A program made the position numbers and the translations under genes. Below, one piece after another: positions 28,339-41,549 of a DNA stretch of 64,000 nucleotides (position 1 is its first letter; each line of letters opens with the position of its first letter). The notes beneath the pieces were generated by a model. That model was not told where the DNA came from. It saw only the letters and a list, made by a program, of their open reading frames with translations, and ran no database searches. This DNA is from Epiperipatus broadwayi (Eukaryota; Onychophora; Udeonychophora; Euonychophora; Peripatidae): the NCBI GenBank assembly GCA_028023455.1, contig JAQFVV010001014.1, forward strand, positions 1 to 64,000, read 5' to 3'.

Positions 28339-30478
28339 TGTAGCGGGCACATATGTACGTTACATTGTTTTTTTATTAGTAAACATGAAAAGAATAAAAG
28401 TTCACAAATAAAACTTCCTTTTTAAGAATTAAAAATTGAAAATTAAAATTCTATACTAAAATCATATATATAAAATCACACAGATGAAAAAAATTATTAA
28501 AATAAAACTTTATTAAAAATAGAAAAGGTATTTTAAAAGCAAAAACTTAAAAAAAGATTTAGAGATAAAAATATATCTTTAAGTTTGAAAACAAATTAAT
28601 TAATGTTATTGAAAAATGGAAATGATTATTTTAATTAGTTAAATATAAACTAGCCCTTGGGCATTTAAAATGTATAAGCAAAGGTCAGATAGGAGAGAAA
28701 AACAATGGAATCGGACCTCAGTGAAAGGACCATCACACCGATGACGTAATGTCAATTGAATCCTTAAAATTAATATAAAAGGAAAAGTTTGGAAATTATT
28801 AGTTTATTACAAGATGACAGATATGTGTTAAGTTGGAGAGGGTTGGAGGAGAAGGGACTTTCAATTCCTTCAGTTGTTCAAAAAAATGAAACATCATTTT
28901 CCAATATTGTGGACCACAGGACATCAAGGCCCAGAAGAATACCATCAACTATAAAGGACCGATGGTTAACTGCACACCGATCTCCTTATGACTTCGTGGA
29001 AATTAACACCTTCCATTACAAAAAATCAGAGACTACAAACATTTTTCAAAACAGTAAGAAATATATAATTAATGAACATTTAAAAACATTAAGAACTTTA
29101 AAATATAAACTTTCCCTGTATTTAAAAAAAAAATAGAAATAGATTCCTATCTGACCAAACTAAATTATTTATTAATTAGTTATAATTTTATTTGATGTAT
29201 TTTTTTTTAAAAAATCATTTCCATTTATTTTTTTTTGTTGTTGTTCTTTAAGTTTTATTTATGATTTTTGTTTTGCGATAAATTAAATTATATAAATGTT
29301 AAACTTAAGTCAGGCATGAATGGCTATATAGATTTGTAAATTTATATTAGGGGAGGGTAATCTTAGGTTATTTGTTTTGTAGTTGAATTAGGTCAATGGA
29401 TTGGATATATTGGTGTAATTAGTAGATGTAGTATGAGGTTTGCTATGGGCAGAATTGCTGTATATGCCGCACAAAACCTTTTTGCCTATGGATAAGATTG
29501 TAAGTCGGCAAAAAGGGCCATGGTCCCTTCCTATGGAGTTTTTATTTTATTGTTCTTCTTGCCATACAGATGTAATATTCCTGTATTGGACAAGAGTCAA
29601 TGTCTTCTCTAACTATACTGATCAGATGTCCATTCCTGACAGTATAGTATATTGTGCTGTTGTATTTTCATGATACATTGAATACATCAATGTATCAGAT
29701 GGATTGACGTTGGTTTGACTGCGAACTTTTGGCCTAAGGTTAAACAAGGATAGAATATTTTCTTTTTCAAATGCAAATCTGTGTAGTCTATTCATACTCG
29801 ACACTCTAAATAAAAATATATTAAAATTAAGTTGGGTATAGACGCTTACATGGATTCATTAACAGTTACTTATGTTTGTTGGTTTTCATATTTGATTGGA
29901 ATTGGTGTCTCTGTGGCATCTTATGATAAATGCTATTGGGTTTCTTATAAATTTCCCTCTGCAAGTCCACCAATGATTTTATATTTTGATCGTTTATGTT
30001 TATTTTGAAATGTTTTTGACCATGTAATCTATGTAACCGATCTATACTCAACATTAAAAAACATTTTATAAATCCAACTGTGCGAACTTATAAAATTTAA
30101 AAATGTAAACTTATAAAAATTAAAATGTAAAATCAAATTCTAAAATCAAGTTAAAATTATAAAATAAAAGTAATGTTAAAATGATTCAAAATTTATATGT
30201 CATTAATAAATATCTGTGTGTATAATTACTGGCAGTGGCTTAATTTATTCTTTTTAAAAAAAAATATTCTTAGATAAGAATTTATAAAATATAAATCTCT
30301 GCTACTCCACTGAGCTAGTGACAATGGGCTAATGACCGGAATCAACCAATATGAAATAAATAATTTTTTTTTTGAACTTACGTATCTGCCTACTATATAA
30401 ATTTTTCTAGGTTCAAATGCCTAGTGGCGCCCTATAGTGTAGATTACATTAAGCTCTCCTTTCTCTGGGTTGTTATAA
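28339..30478 (+). repeat. Left terminal repeat (LTR-like), + orientation
   Basis: It begins TGTAGCGGGCACATAT and ends around CTCTGGGTTGTTATAA. Near the inner end, GGCGCCCTATAGTGTAGATTACATTAAG mirrors the other three copies. A local inverted repeat with 30497-30552 (CCACTGAGCTAGTGACAATG and its complement) marks a rearranged junction at the inner side. Confidence 0.75.
28789..29136 (+). CDS. Unrecognised 115-codon frame within the terminal repeat
   Basis: I do not recognise this product. The frame begins MEIISLLQDDRYVLSWRGLE and is fairly basic toward the end, with a Lys-rich C-terminus. The inverted arm at 32440-32712 keeps the same frame with few changes. The two other copies (near 52000 and 54900) keep only the block around VLSWR or its equivalent. 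No signal peptide or membrane segment stands out. It may be a real small ORF inside a long LTR or simply a chance frame preserved by recent duplication. The lack of any coding gene elsewhere in this element argues for caution. Confidence 0.25.
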   Translation: MEIISLLQDDRYVLSWRGLEEKGLSIPSVVQKNETSFSNIVDHRTSRPRRIPSTIKDRWLTAHRSPYDFVEINTFHYKKSETTNIFQNSKKYIINEHLKTLRTLKYKLSLYLKKK

Positions 30479-31016
30479 CTGTGGCATCCCCGGTCATTAG
30501 CCCATTGTCACTAGCTCAGTGGAATAGCAGAGATTTATATTTTATAAATTATTTATTTAAAAAGGTTGCACTGAGGTAAATATGTTTTAAGGAATAATGG
30601 GTTTAAATGTGTATATTTGTAGCACAATTATAAATACCACCAACTTATTTATGACTGATTGAAATGCATACATAGGGTTATGCTGACATAATTCCCATTC
30701 AGTACTCATCGTAAGGTACCACATTTACGATCATAAACTTACGTGGCTGTGCATGCCTATACATGTTAAAGCATAATATATATTAACAAACAAAAAAAAC
30801 ATATTAATTGCAACCTTTTGACTTTCTTTTTAACAAAGTACAATTTAAAATTATTAATACTTTCTCATGTTTAATATATGTGCTATTTCTTACTGGCAGT
30901 GCTTTTCTAAGATTTAATGTATACGGCTTTATGTAAATAGATAAGAATATTTCATTTTGAAAAAATTTGCTCAGGGTACTGGTGGTTTATTAATATTAGC
31001 CCAAGTTGGGTCACCA
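30479..31016 (-). other. Internal region of LTR-type element, non-coding
   Basis: About 480 bp match 52690-53174 with high similarity, for example TTGTAGCACAATTATAAATA and TTAATTGCAACCTTTTGACT. There is no ORF. It ends on the minus-strand side with the primer-binding-like sequence at about 30998-31014. Confidence 0.7.
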
Positions 31017-33131
31017 ATTATAACGATCCAGAGAAAGGAGACTTAATGTAATCTACACTACAAGGCGCCACTAGGCATTTGAACCTAGAAAAATTTATAT
31101 AGTAGGCAGATACATAAGGTCAAAAAAAAATTATTTATTTTATATTGGTTGATTCCAGTCATTAGCCCATTGTTACTAGCTCAGTGGAATAGCAGAGATT
31201 TATATTTTATAAATTCTTATCTAGGATTATTTTTTTTAAAAAAGAATAAAATAAGCCACTGCCAGTAATTATACACACAAACATTTATTAACGCACATAT
31301 AAATTTTGAATCATTTTAACATTACTTTTACTTTATAATTTTAACTTGATTTTAGAATTTGATTTTACATTTTAATTTTTATAAGTTTACATTTTTAAAT
31401 TTTATAAGTTCGCACAGATGGATTTATAAAATGTGTTTTTAATTTTGAGTATAGATCGGTTACATAGATTACACGGTCAAAATCATTTCAAAATAAACAT
31501 AAATGATCAAAATATAAAATCATTGGTGGACTTGCAGAGGGAAATTTATAAGAAATCCAATAGCATTCATCATAAGATGCTGCAGAGACACCAATAACTT
31601 AACATTCCAATCTAATATGAAAACCAACAAACATAAGTAACCGTTAATGAATCCATATAAGCATCTATACCCAACTTAATTTTAATACACTTTTATTTAG
31701 AGTGTCGAGTATGAATAGACTACACAGATTTGCATTTGAAAAAAAATATATTCTATCCTTGTTTAACCTTAGGACAAAAGTTCGCAGTCAAACCGGCGTC
31801 AATCCATCTGATACATTGATGTATTCAATGTAGCATGAAAATACAACAGCACAATATACTATACTGTCAGGATTGACATCTGAACAGTATAGTTAGAGAA
31901 GACATTGACTCTTGTCCAATACAGGAATATTACATCTGTATGGCAAGAAGAACAATAAAAACTCCATAAGAAGGGACTGCGGCCCTTTTTGCCGACTTAC
32001 AATCCCATCCATAGGCAAAAAGGTTTTGTGTGGCATATACAGCGATTCTGCCTGTAGCAAACCTCATACTACATCTACTAATTACACCAATATATCCAAT
32101 CCATTGATCTAATTCAACTATGAAACAAATAACCTAAGATTACCCTCCCCTAAAGAACTTTACAAATCTATATATCCATTCACACCTGAATTAAGTTTAA
32201 CATTTATATAATTTAATTTATTGCAAAACAAAAATCATAAATAAAACTTAAAGAACAAAAAAAAAATGGAAATGATTTTAAAAAATATATATATCAAATA
32301 AAATTATAACTAATTAATAAATAATTTAGTTTGGTCAGATAGGAATCTATTTTTTTTTTTTTTTTAAATACAGGGAAAGTTTATATTTTAAAGTTCTTAA
32401 TGTTTTCAAATGTTCATTAATTATATATTTCTTACTGTTTTAAAAAATGTCCGTAGATTTTGATTTTTTGTAATGGAAGGTGTTAATTTCCACGAAGTCA
32501 TAAGGAGATTGGTGTGCAGTTAACTGTTGGTCCTTTATGGTTGATGGTATTCTTCCGGGCCTTGATGTCCTGTGGTCTGCAATATTGGAAAACAATGTTT
32601 CATTTTTTTGAACAACTGAAGGAATTGAAAGTGTGTCCTTCAATCCCTTCTCCTCCAACCCTCTCCAACTTAACACATATCTGTCATCTTGTAATAAACT
32701 AATAATTTCCAAACTTTTCCTTTTATATTAATTTTAAGAATTCAATTGACATTACATCATCGATGTGATGGTCCTTTCATTGAGGTCCGATTCCATTGTT
32801 TTTCTCTCCTATCTGATCTTTGCTTATACATTTTAAATGCCCAAGGGCTAGTTTATATTTAGCTAATTAAAATAATCATTTCCATTTTTCAATAACATTA
32901 ATTATTTTTTCAAACTTAAAGATATATTTTTATCTCTAAATCTTTTTTAAGTTTTTGCTTTTAAAATACCTTTTCTATTTTTAATAAAGTTTTATTTTAA
33001 TAATTTTTTCATCTGTGTGATTTTATATATATGAGTTTAATATAGAATTTTAATTTTCAATTTTTAATTCTTAAAAAGGAAGTTTTATTTGTGAACTTTT
33101 ATTTTTTTAATGTACGTATGTGCCCATTACA
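31017..33131 (-). repeat. Right terminal repeat (LTR-like), - orientation
   Basis: On the minus strand it runs from TGTAATGGGCACATACG (33131) to CTCTGGATCGTTATAA (31017). It includes a minus-strand frame at 32440-32712 homologous to the frame in the left arm. Confidence 0.75.
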
Positions 33132-33172
<41 letters not shown>

Positions 33173-34466
33173 TCAGATTTAAAAATAATTAGAAAGATAT
33201 TTCTAATTGTTTAAAAATCCTCTAGCTGTAATTAAAAGAAGAAAAAAGATGAAGAGTATCCTTTTTTGACTTGGAAATTTATTGTCAATGCTATAGCTAA
33301 AGGCTCAATTACATATATACAGGTCTAATTAAGTAATCTAAAAATATTACATAAAATATTTAGTTCTTATACATTATGCATAAATTAGCATAAATAACAT
33401 GATTTTTTAATTGTTACTTTACTAATTTTTCTATTTTTATATAGACTTTTCATACAAAATTATTATATGTAACAATTGAAAATAATGAATGGGTAACACT
33501 GCTAAAAGTCATACTAGTGCATTACTATGTAATTTATTAATTTGATAAAACAAATAAAAAAAATTGTAATTATTTTTTAGTATTTTATTTTTATTACAAT
33601 AGTATTAAACAATGGTATACTTTTGTAAAATATATGCAATTTTTAAAAGGTATGAATCCTGCAAATTACATTATATTAAATTTAATTAAAGATTTTTTTC
33701 ATGTCATCATTTAGTCACAAAGTAGGATGAAAAGGTATCTATCATTTTTTTATAAAGCCTGAGTGACTTATTAAAGAAACAAATATGAATAATGATATTT
33801 ATAAGATTCAACATCAATTTGATGGAAATGTTTAGTTCAAATTGTTCTTAAGCAATATTCACAAGGAAAAATTTCCAAATATTTATTTTATAAAGTTTCA
33901 ATTCATTGTAAATGTGTAATAATATAATTAAATAGATAAATTAATGTAAATTATTAGATAATAAAATTTTCAAGTACCATCTATATTGAATGTTTAAACC
34001 AAAAAAGTAAAATGCATCTTAATTCTTTGTTCATCCTTTTATTCTACATCTATGACAATTGTATGGTATAGTTTTAATATTGGAATTTACCTATATATAG
34101 CTTAAAATTTTTTTCATAAACAGAAAGAATTTCAGATGGATTGTTGTACTGCAATTTTTTGCATAACATACTTGATTTGTAGCTATCTGTGGTTTTAATT
34201 TGCATAAAATGTTGTGTTCATGTGTTAATAAAAATGAATTAAAATATATGTTGATTTATAAAGTCCAATTAAAATATTTTGATATATGTATCACATGGAA
34301 AAACATTCAACAAATAAAAATAGATGTATTTTTAAAAGCCATAGATATTCTTTCAAGTAAAGTACTTTTATTTACAAAATGGTCATTGATAAACATGTCT
34401 TTTGGTTAAAAATTGAAATAGAAAATTGAAAATTTATTGTAGCTTATGAATATATTTGTTTTTGTT

Positions 34467-34497
<31 letters not shown>

Positions 34498-37014
34498 CAA
34501 ATCAAGACAATAATGTCAAACAGGAAATGATTATTGGCAAAAAAAAAAATATTACAATAAATTCTTAACAGTTATTTTTGTGATTTTTGTTTTGAAATTA
34601 TAAATTGAATTTAAAGTTTTTAAATATACATATTTTTGCTTTATGTATATTTTATAAAAATTGATTTTGGTGATAGAAATAGAGTTTAAATAAAATTGAT
34701 TCTTTTCCAAATATATTTCTATTAAAAACTTATTGTTATGATGACTTATTTTCATTCAGCCCTCCCCCATATTTGCAAAGATTAAATATTACTTTAAGGA
34801 TTTTTTTTTTAATTATATTTGTAATACTATTTTTACAAAATGTAAAAATATAATAAAGAATAAAAATTTATTTTATTAAAAGAAAAAGAAGTGCTATCGA
34901 ATTGTTCACTAAAAGATTATTTTAAAAAGTGCACTAAGTTTTTTTTTTGGCAGAAGCAAACATATTGTGGGATTGTATGTAGGAGGATAAGCCTAGTATA
35001 TTATGGTAATGATTAATAACTAGAGTTATTGATGGTGCTCTTAGAATTTAATAACTGAAATCATCGTCATATTCTCAGGTTTGACTTCTAATGGAGATAG
35101 TAAGGAAGTTTAATCTAAACTATTTATCTTTAAAAAATATTCAAATGCATTTGAAATATCAAAATATGATTAGATACATTTTAATATTTATTTTATAAAC
35201 AGTCGTGATTTTATGATCCATTCTGCTGCATATGGTGTACCAATGTATAGCTAATATACAACTGTTATTTGTTGTTGTATATATATACTAGTGCATTCCA
35301 CCTTTATATGCATTTGGTACTAAATAAATTACATCATACTTTTTTTTTCAAAACCAAAAAAAATAAAATGTTCATTATGATTTTATTCTTTTTTTTTTTT
35401 TATTTAACACAAAGCAAGTTTATTGTTAAATAAATAATTATTAATAATTTTTCAAAATACTGTAATTTTTAATCCCGATGCTTTTTTCTGTCAGATTTTT
35501 TAGCAATTTGTTCTCTTTATGAGTGCTATTTTTATTTTCGTATTAACAATTTACATCCATGACTTTTATGAACTACATCATTTGGTGCTACTTCTATTTC
35601 ACTGTATTATATATATATAAAACCATTCAGTCATTCAGTTATATTTGGCAACCTAATATCTAATATGAATATTTACATTTAACCACTATAAATACCATAT
35701 TCAGTTATATTTAGCTGGCTATAAAAAACATATGGCATTGATTATTCTGACATAATCATCTTCCTAACAGCTATATTCTATTAGAATATATATATATATG
35801 TGTGTGTGTATTATCAATAAAATTTACATTTAGCATAATTTGTAAAAGAATCAAGGTTCGCTTATTTTTAAAAAAAAAAATCCATATTTTAATTTAAAAG
35901 TACATATTCAAACAATTTCTTTAAAAATAAAAATGCTTTATTTTTTATTTTAAAAAAAAAACTCAATTTTTATTTTAATCCTCTAACTACATTATTTACT
36001 ACATTCCCTCCTCTCTTCTCATATTAAGAAAATATTTTAAATTTAAAATTTTTGAAAATTATTCTTAAGGGCTTTATAAAAAAAATAAAACCTAAAAATA
36101 TTTAATCAGATTAATTATTAAAAACATAGGCAGCCATTTCATTTTTTGAATTAAGTTACTTTTAAAGCCAAAAATTACATTTTAAATAAATAATATTTTT
36201 TACTAAAAATATGTATTTTTTAAGTACAATATTTTTAATTAATTTGACTATGATATCACATTCATCATCAATTACAACCATTATCTATCAATTGCAAGAT
36301 AAAGATTTAAAATTTTAAACCAATTCTTTTTCTACACATTATACCAGAAATATTTTTTATCTCATTCATCCACCTCTCATATGGTTTTTTTCTAAGTCTT
36401 TTGTATAATCACTTGAAATTCACATTAAGATTTTTACTGCCCATACATTACCATTTTTTAAACAACATATCAAACTCAACATCACTTTGGCCTAAACATT
36501 TTATTGATGGTCAAAATGACCTCTATCATTCATGTATATTGTTTTGTATTCCTTCTTATATCTAACATTTAAATCTCCAGTTGAAATTTCTATATTCTTT
36601 AAAATAATATAAATAATTATATATTCTCTAGAATGTATATATTCTTGATGAATGTAATTGCATATGACACATCTTTTTTTAAATGTTTGATTTGTTTTAC
36701 AATTTAATTATAAAGGCTATTTTGTTTAGTTTTGTTTTTTGATTTTTAATACTATATAGTTTTTTGAAGAACTTTTTCCACTGTCATGATACTATATTTT
36801 TTTAGTAATGGTGGATATATTTTCTTCATTATTCTAAAATGGCTTTTTAACAACAATATCAAGATGTTATTTTATAGTTTTGACATTTTTGTTCTCTTCT
36901 ATAGCTTTTGTTACCAATTCACAATTATATTTTTTATATATTATCATTAACTTTTTTTTTGTAATACTTTACAGATTTCAAAATACTCTCTTTTTCTAAA
37001 TATAAGAGATTTTA
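33132..37014. other. AT-rich non-coding DNA
   Basis: No gene is supported. It contains TA runs at 33133-33173, a poly(T)-poly(A) run near 34463-34497 and many A or T homopolymers. Short frames have no motif. Confidence 0.6.
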
Positions 37015-37372
37015 ATTCAGACTTTCAAAAAACCTTCCACCATCCACACTTTCTCATACTACTGATATTCATGATCATACACATGTAGAAAAAATAAATA
37101 ATCACCAATATACCAGCACTTACCAGTTGGTCCAGATTATTAAGTCCTACCCATATATATAATAATTGCTCAGTTTATATTAAGATATCAAATCCTTATA
37201 CTTTAATGGACAGGCTTCAATCCACTCCAACCTCCAACTCTTCAGCATCCATATCATTGAAAATCTGATGATAGAATCCCAAATTCCATTATGATTCCAA
37301 TATTGTTGTTATGACCCATATTGACCTCAAGTCACTCTGACTCCTCATGTATAGAACAATATCCATTTAAAT
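37015..37372. repeat. Dispersed non-coding repeat family X, copy 2
   Basis: It matches 20108-20490 in the same orientation, including AATAAATAATCACCAATATA, CTTTAATGGACAGGCTTCAA and CCTCATGTATAG. It is somewhat shorter and diverged by many substitutions. Confidence 0.75.
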
Positions 37373-37827
37373 AAATCATTTTTAAATATGAAAATTTTCA
37401 ATTGTAATAAAATTAGACTATTTATGATTAATTCATGATTTCAAATCTTTGCATTCTGTTTAAGATTTTTAAAATGATTGAGATTTATATAATAGGATGG
37501 AAATATTTAAAAACTAAAACTGAGTGATGAGATATTAAATGATCATACTGGACATCTAATACTTGATCATTTTAATGTAATATAAATCCTAAAATGAGAT
37601 CCTAATTACTACTTTAGCAGAATTAATATTCATAATGTAATAAATATTTGACTTTAATAATTATTACTTATGTCTTGTAAATTATAAATAAAGATATGTA
37701 ATTAGATTAATAAATGAATTAAAAGGAGAAGCAATGATAAGAAAAATAAATTTATTTATGAAAATATAATTAATGTAATATAAAAAGATTAAATAATAAC
37801 AATAAATAAATACAATGATAATAAATT

Positions 37828-37868
<41 letters not shown>

Positions 37869-37874
37869 AATTTA

Positions 37875-37905
<31 letters not shown>

Positions 37906-39863
37906 GACCTTTTATTTAGGTCCCTGGATTAAATAATCCAAAATTTTAAATGATAATATATTTGGCATTAAAATCTTAACAAGTGGCTTTCAATAAAGAT
38001 CATTTTGAATGCACTGGGAAAATTGCTTGAGTTGAGATAAGATTTCAAACCCAGTCTAGGCTCTGACTAGACTAAAATAACAATTTAAAAATATTGTTGT
38101 TAATTGGGAGATAAATATATTGCTATTTTATTGCTGTTGAATAGCAATAATAAAATAAATAAATAATTAAATCAAATTTGTAAATCTTGTAAAACGAATT
38201 ATTATAGTAAATTACTTAAGCATATTTTTTATGTAGTAAATCTAAAGCTGTCTTGAATAATAATGGATAGTTATTAAAAATAAAGCCAGAGGAGATAATA
38301 TTAATTATTCACACTAAAAAATTATTGGCCAATTTACTCCCACATTGCATTAGAAAAAACAAGCTATATATTATCTAACCCAGTTGTAGGGGGGGGTGGA
38401 CTAATTAAGAAAAACAAGAACTAAGCAACCACAGAATTCAAGTCTGATCTAAAATAAGGAAGAAAAAAAACTAAACATCAGAAAATTCTGGAATCTAATT
38501 CAATGAAATGATAATATCGTGTTATCTACAAATGCTGGAATAGAAAATCTCAAAACCTTGCAGTCATTTAAACATCATTCTTTTATTGATTGATAATTCT
38601 GAGAAGTTATACTGGAAGAGAAATGGAAACCTTGTGCATAATAACTGTCTCTCATAAACCTTATTTCAAACCCAGGAAAATTCAAAAGAAAGTAAGCTTT
38701 TGCTTTTACTTTATTTATATATTTAAAGTCTTATCTTTAAAAATAATGCACAAATTATTTATACGTAAACTAAAAAGTTGATTATGTTTGATTGTGTTTG
38801 TAAATTAAAATATCAAGAAAAAAATAATAATTTGAAATAATTTTGAAAACAAGTGTTATAATATATATAGCAAATAAATTACAAAGTCATTTTTGAATCA
38901 TCTAACTTTTAATAAAGTAAAAAAAAAATAATTGCATGATTTTATTATCTGTTCTGATCTGCTGATTTTTTTTTCTGTACCGGGAACTTATGTAATGATA
39001 GAAATAATCAATTACCATTTAATTAAAATGCCAAGGATATCATAGTGATAAATGGATAAATTTTGTTTAAGATTGTTAATTATATAATAGTTTGCTAATT
39101 AAAATGGAACAAACGAATTATTTGCTTCTAAAAGTTTTCCATGCAATATGAATAAATAAGATTTTGAAAATGGTTTTAAAAAAAAATGTCCCGACTGTTT
39201 AAACATTATTTAAAGTTGTTACATTTACCATGGAGAATAGAACATAATCAATAAATCATTAAAAAAATAAATAAATAAATATGTTAAGTGTAATAAAATT
39301 CAACTAATTTTCAAGGAAAATTATCTAGAGAAAAATAGATAAACTTATCCTTTGAATTCTGCACAATTGGAAGTGTGAATTTTAATTGTCTTATTAATTA
39401 TTGGTACAAAAACCATCAAATAATTTTTGCTTTTGCTTATGTGTTGAATATTGCTTCTTATACATCCAACAGAATAATAAAATATATATGCGTTATCTAA
39501 AATGTTTGCACATCTCAATATTAAGTCTTATTGTAACTTACAACAATGGAATAACTTGAATGAAAAGGATAAAATTTAATGGATAAAAATGTACTTTTAT
39601 TTTTTTTATTATTGCTGTGTTATATATATTACTTATGTAATGTGTTGTTTGGGAATTTTATTTTTTAAACATATATGTTTTGTTGTGGCATTAAATATAT
39701 ATATATATATTGAGTTTAAAAAAAATGTGTAAAATATATACATCTATTTTATGTATTTTATTTTTTTTTAATTAGGGGAAAATACAAGATTATATATATC
39801 ATTTATCTAGAAAGAAAGAGAAAAATATTTACTTCTCTCATATTTTAAAACCAATTTTAATGT
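37373..39863. other. AT-rich non-coding DNA with (TA)n runs
   Basis: No gene is supported. TA microsatellites lie at about 37832-37866 and 37875-37902. A GGGGGGGG run lies at about 38389-38396. The frame at 38590-38781 has no recognisable motif. Confidence 0.6.
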
Positions 39864-41471
39864 TGTAACAAAATATTTTGTTACGCTCTTAAATTTTACG
39901 AGATTGCAATGTACGGTGGCTGTTCGAGGAAGCCACTAAACATTTCTGCCTAGACCGTATTATAAATTTTTTTTTATAATAACAGTTAATTTATTTACAA
40001 ACAGCAACCACCAATTGTAAACCTTAAAATTATTTTCTTTTTAACGGATGAAAAGACTACAAAATGAAAGATAAGAATTAATTATAATAACTAAAAAAGA
40101 AACAAAACAGATCGATGCTTAAATATTGTTGAAATATTTATTAACCTTTATTCTATTAGTTGGTTATTCCCTTCCCTCACATTTGTCAATTTAAACCCTC
40201 CTGATCCTTTTTCTTTCTAATCAAGATTTAGCATGTATCATTCTCGAAGGATCATGTGCCGTCGCTTTACCAATTATACAATATTTCATCAAATATCATG
40301 GTATATATCTATGAATGAACTCAAGGGTGACTTACTATAAGAGTGCATTTGTTAAAAATAAATGCACTCAAACCTCCTCTTTCTAATGTTAAATCTTTTA
40401 CTTGTCCTTAGATCGAGTATACAATTTTTCTTATCCTTATCCATACATTATAAGAATAACAATCATAGGAACTAAAGGTAAGTTTGATTAATAAGCTGTA
40501 ACAAAAAAATTAGATAATAAAATAAACAATATAATGTGAGTTAATTAAAATTAGTAAGTACATCGACTTAAAGACTATATCCCTCCCTTTCTATTGCTGA
40601 AACTTTGAGATATTGGAAGTGAAGGCTTTTCTTTCTTTTTTTCTTTTAAATCTATTACACAAATGTCTCTTGAAATTACAACAAAAAAAGTCTATTTACC
40701 CTGATTGATCAGTGTAGATCCTGTGTGGGTGGAATATTTCACTCTATATTCTTTATGGTTTGTCGTGTCTCCTTCCAGTCCTTTCTTCTCAGCTAGCTCT
40801 CTATGACCGGCATTAACAAGGCAGTTCCAGGTGGCAATAGCAAGAGGTTCCCACAAGGAAAAGTTCTGTTAGCTCTAGCCATTCGACATTTTCTCCTTGC
40901 GCTTTTTAGGTCTTTACTATTCAACAGTCTGAGCTGAATTGAAACTTATCAATTAGATATTGACCTCGGCAAAAATCCAATTAATTTTTAAACAAAAAGA
41001 AAGTCCGTAATTATAGTTTTTTTTCTTCCAAAGTCTCTGTTCACTCCTTTAATATTCTCTTCTTTTATTTCATATTTTATTTTAAAATTCCAAAGAAACA
41101 TTCCAATTGATCAGCGTAATAGATAGCATAAAAATAACTTCACTGTCAAAGTCCCAACAACAGAACTAATTGCTTTCTCTTACTTTCTATCTTTAAGAAT
41201 TTTTTAAAGACTAAACAAAAGACAAACTTTTATCAATAAGCAAGATCTTGATCTAATTTATTTTAACTTCTTAAATCCCCCTTTTAAAACTGTTAATTTA
41301 GTTTTTTAAAATTATGTATTATAAAACGATATTTATATTTTAACAATATATATATGTGCATGTTTATTTATTTCTAATAAAATAAGTTTATTACAATGTA
41401 TATATTTTTTTTTACAAAATATGGGTGTATATATATGTATGATTATGAGCTGGCAGAAAAATACCAGCTCA
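39864..41471 (-). repeat. Gypsy 3' LTR
   Basis: This 1608-bp repeat is the 3' LTR in the coding (minus) sense. It aligns with 45437-47036 along its full length, with substitutions and small indels. Confidence 0.93.
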
Positions 41472-41485
41472 TTGCACCCTTTCCC
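41472..41485 (-). other. Polypurine tract
   Basis: On the minus strand GGGAAAGGGTGCAA lies directly before the 3' LTR start TGAGCTGG. It would prime plus-strand DNA synthesis. Confidence 0.75.
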
Positions 41486-41549
41486 AACAAACAAAAAAAA
41501 ACTTTAAAAAAAAACCCTTAATCACGCTGTGAGGTCTTTTCCTCCTTTT

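Larger units (their letters stand above)
28339..33131. mobile_element. Non-coding LTR-type element with inverted 2.1-kb terminal repeats
   Basis: The left arm (28339-30478, read +) and the right arm (31017-33131, read -) are inverted copies. Both start TGTARYGGGCACATA at the outer edge, and they match along their length with modest divergence. The centre (30479-31016) matches the internal region of the element at 50278-55326, where the same arms lie in direct orientation. At the inner end of the right arm, on the minus strand, TGGTGACCCAACTTGG follows the arm like a primer-binding site. That supports an LTR retrotransposon origin rather than a DNA transposon. No gag or pol is present. TA runs flank both sides. 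Confidence 0.75.
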
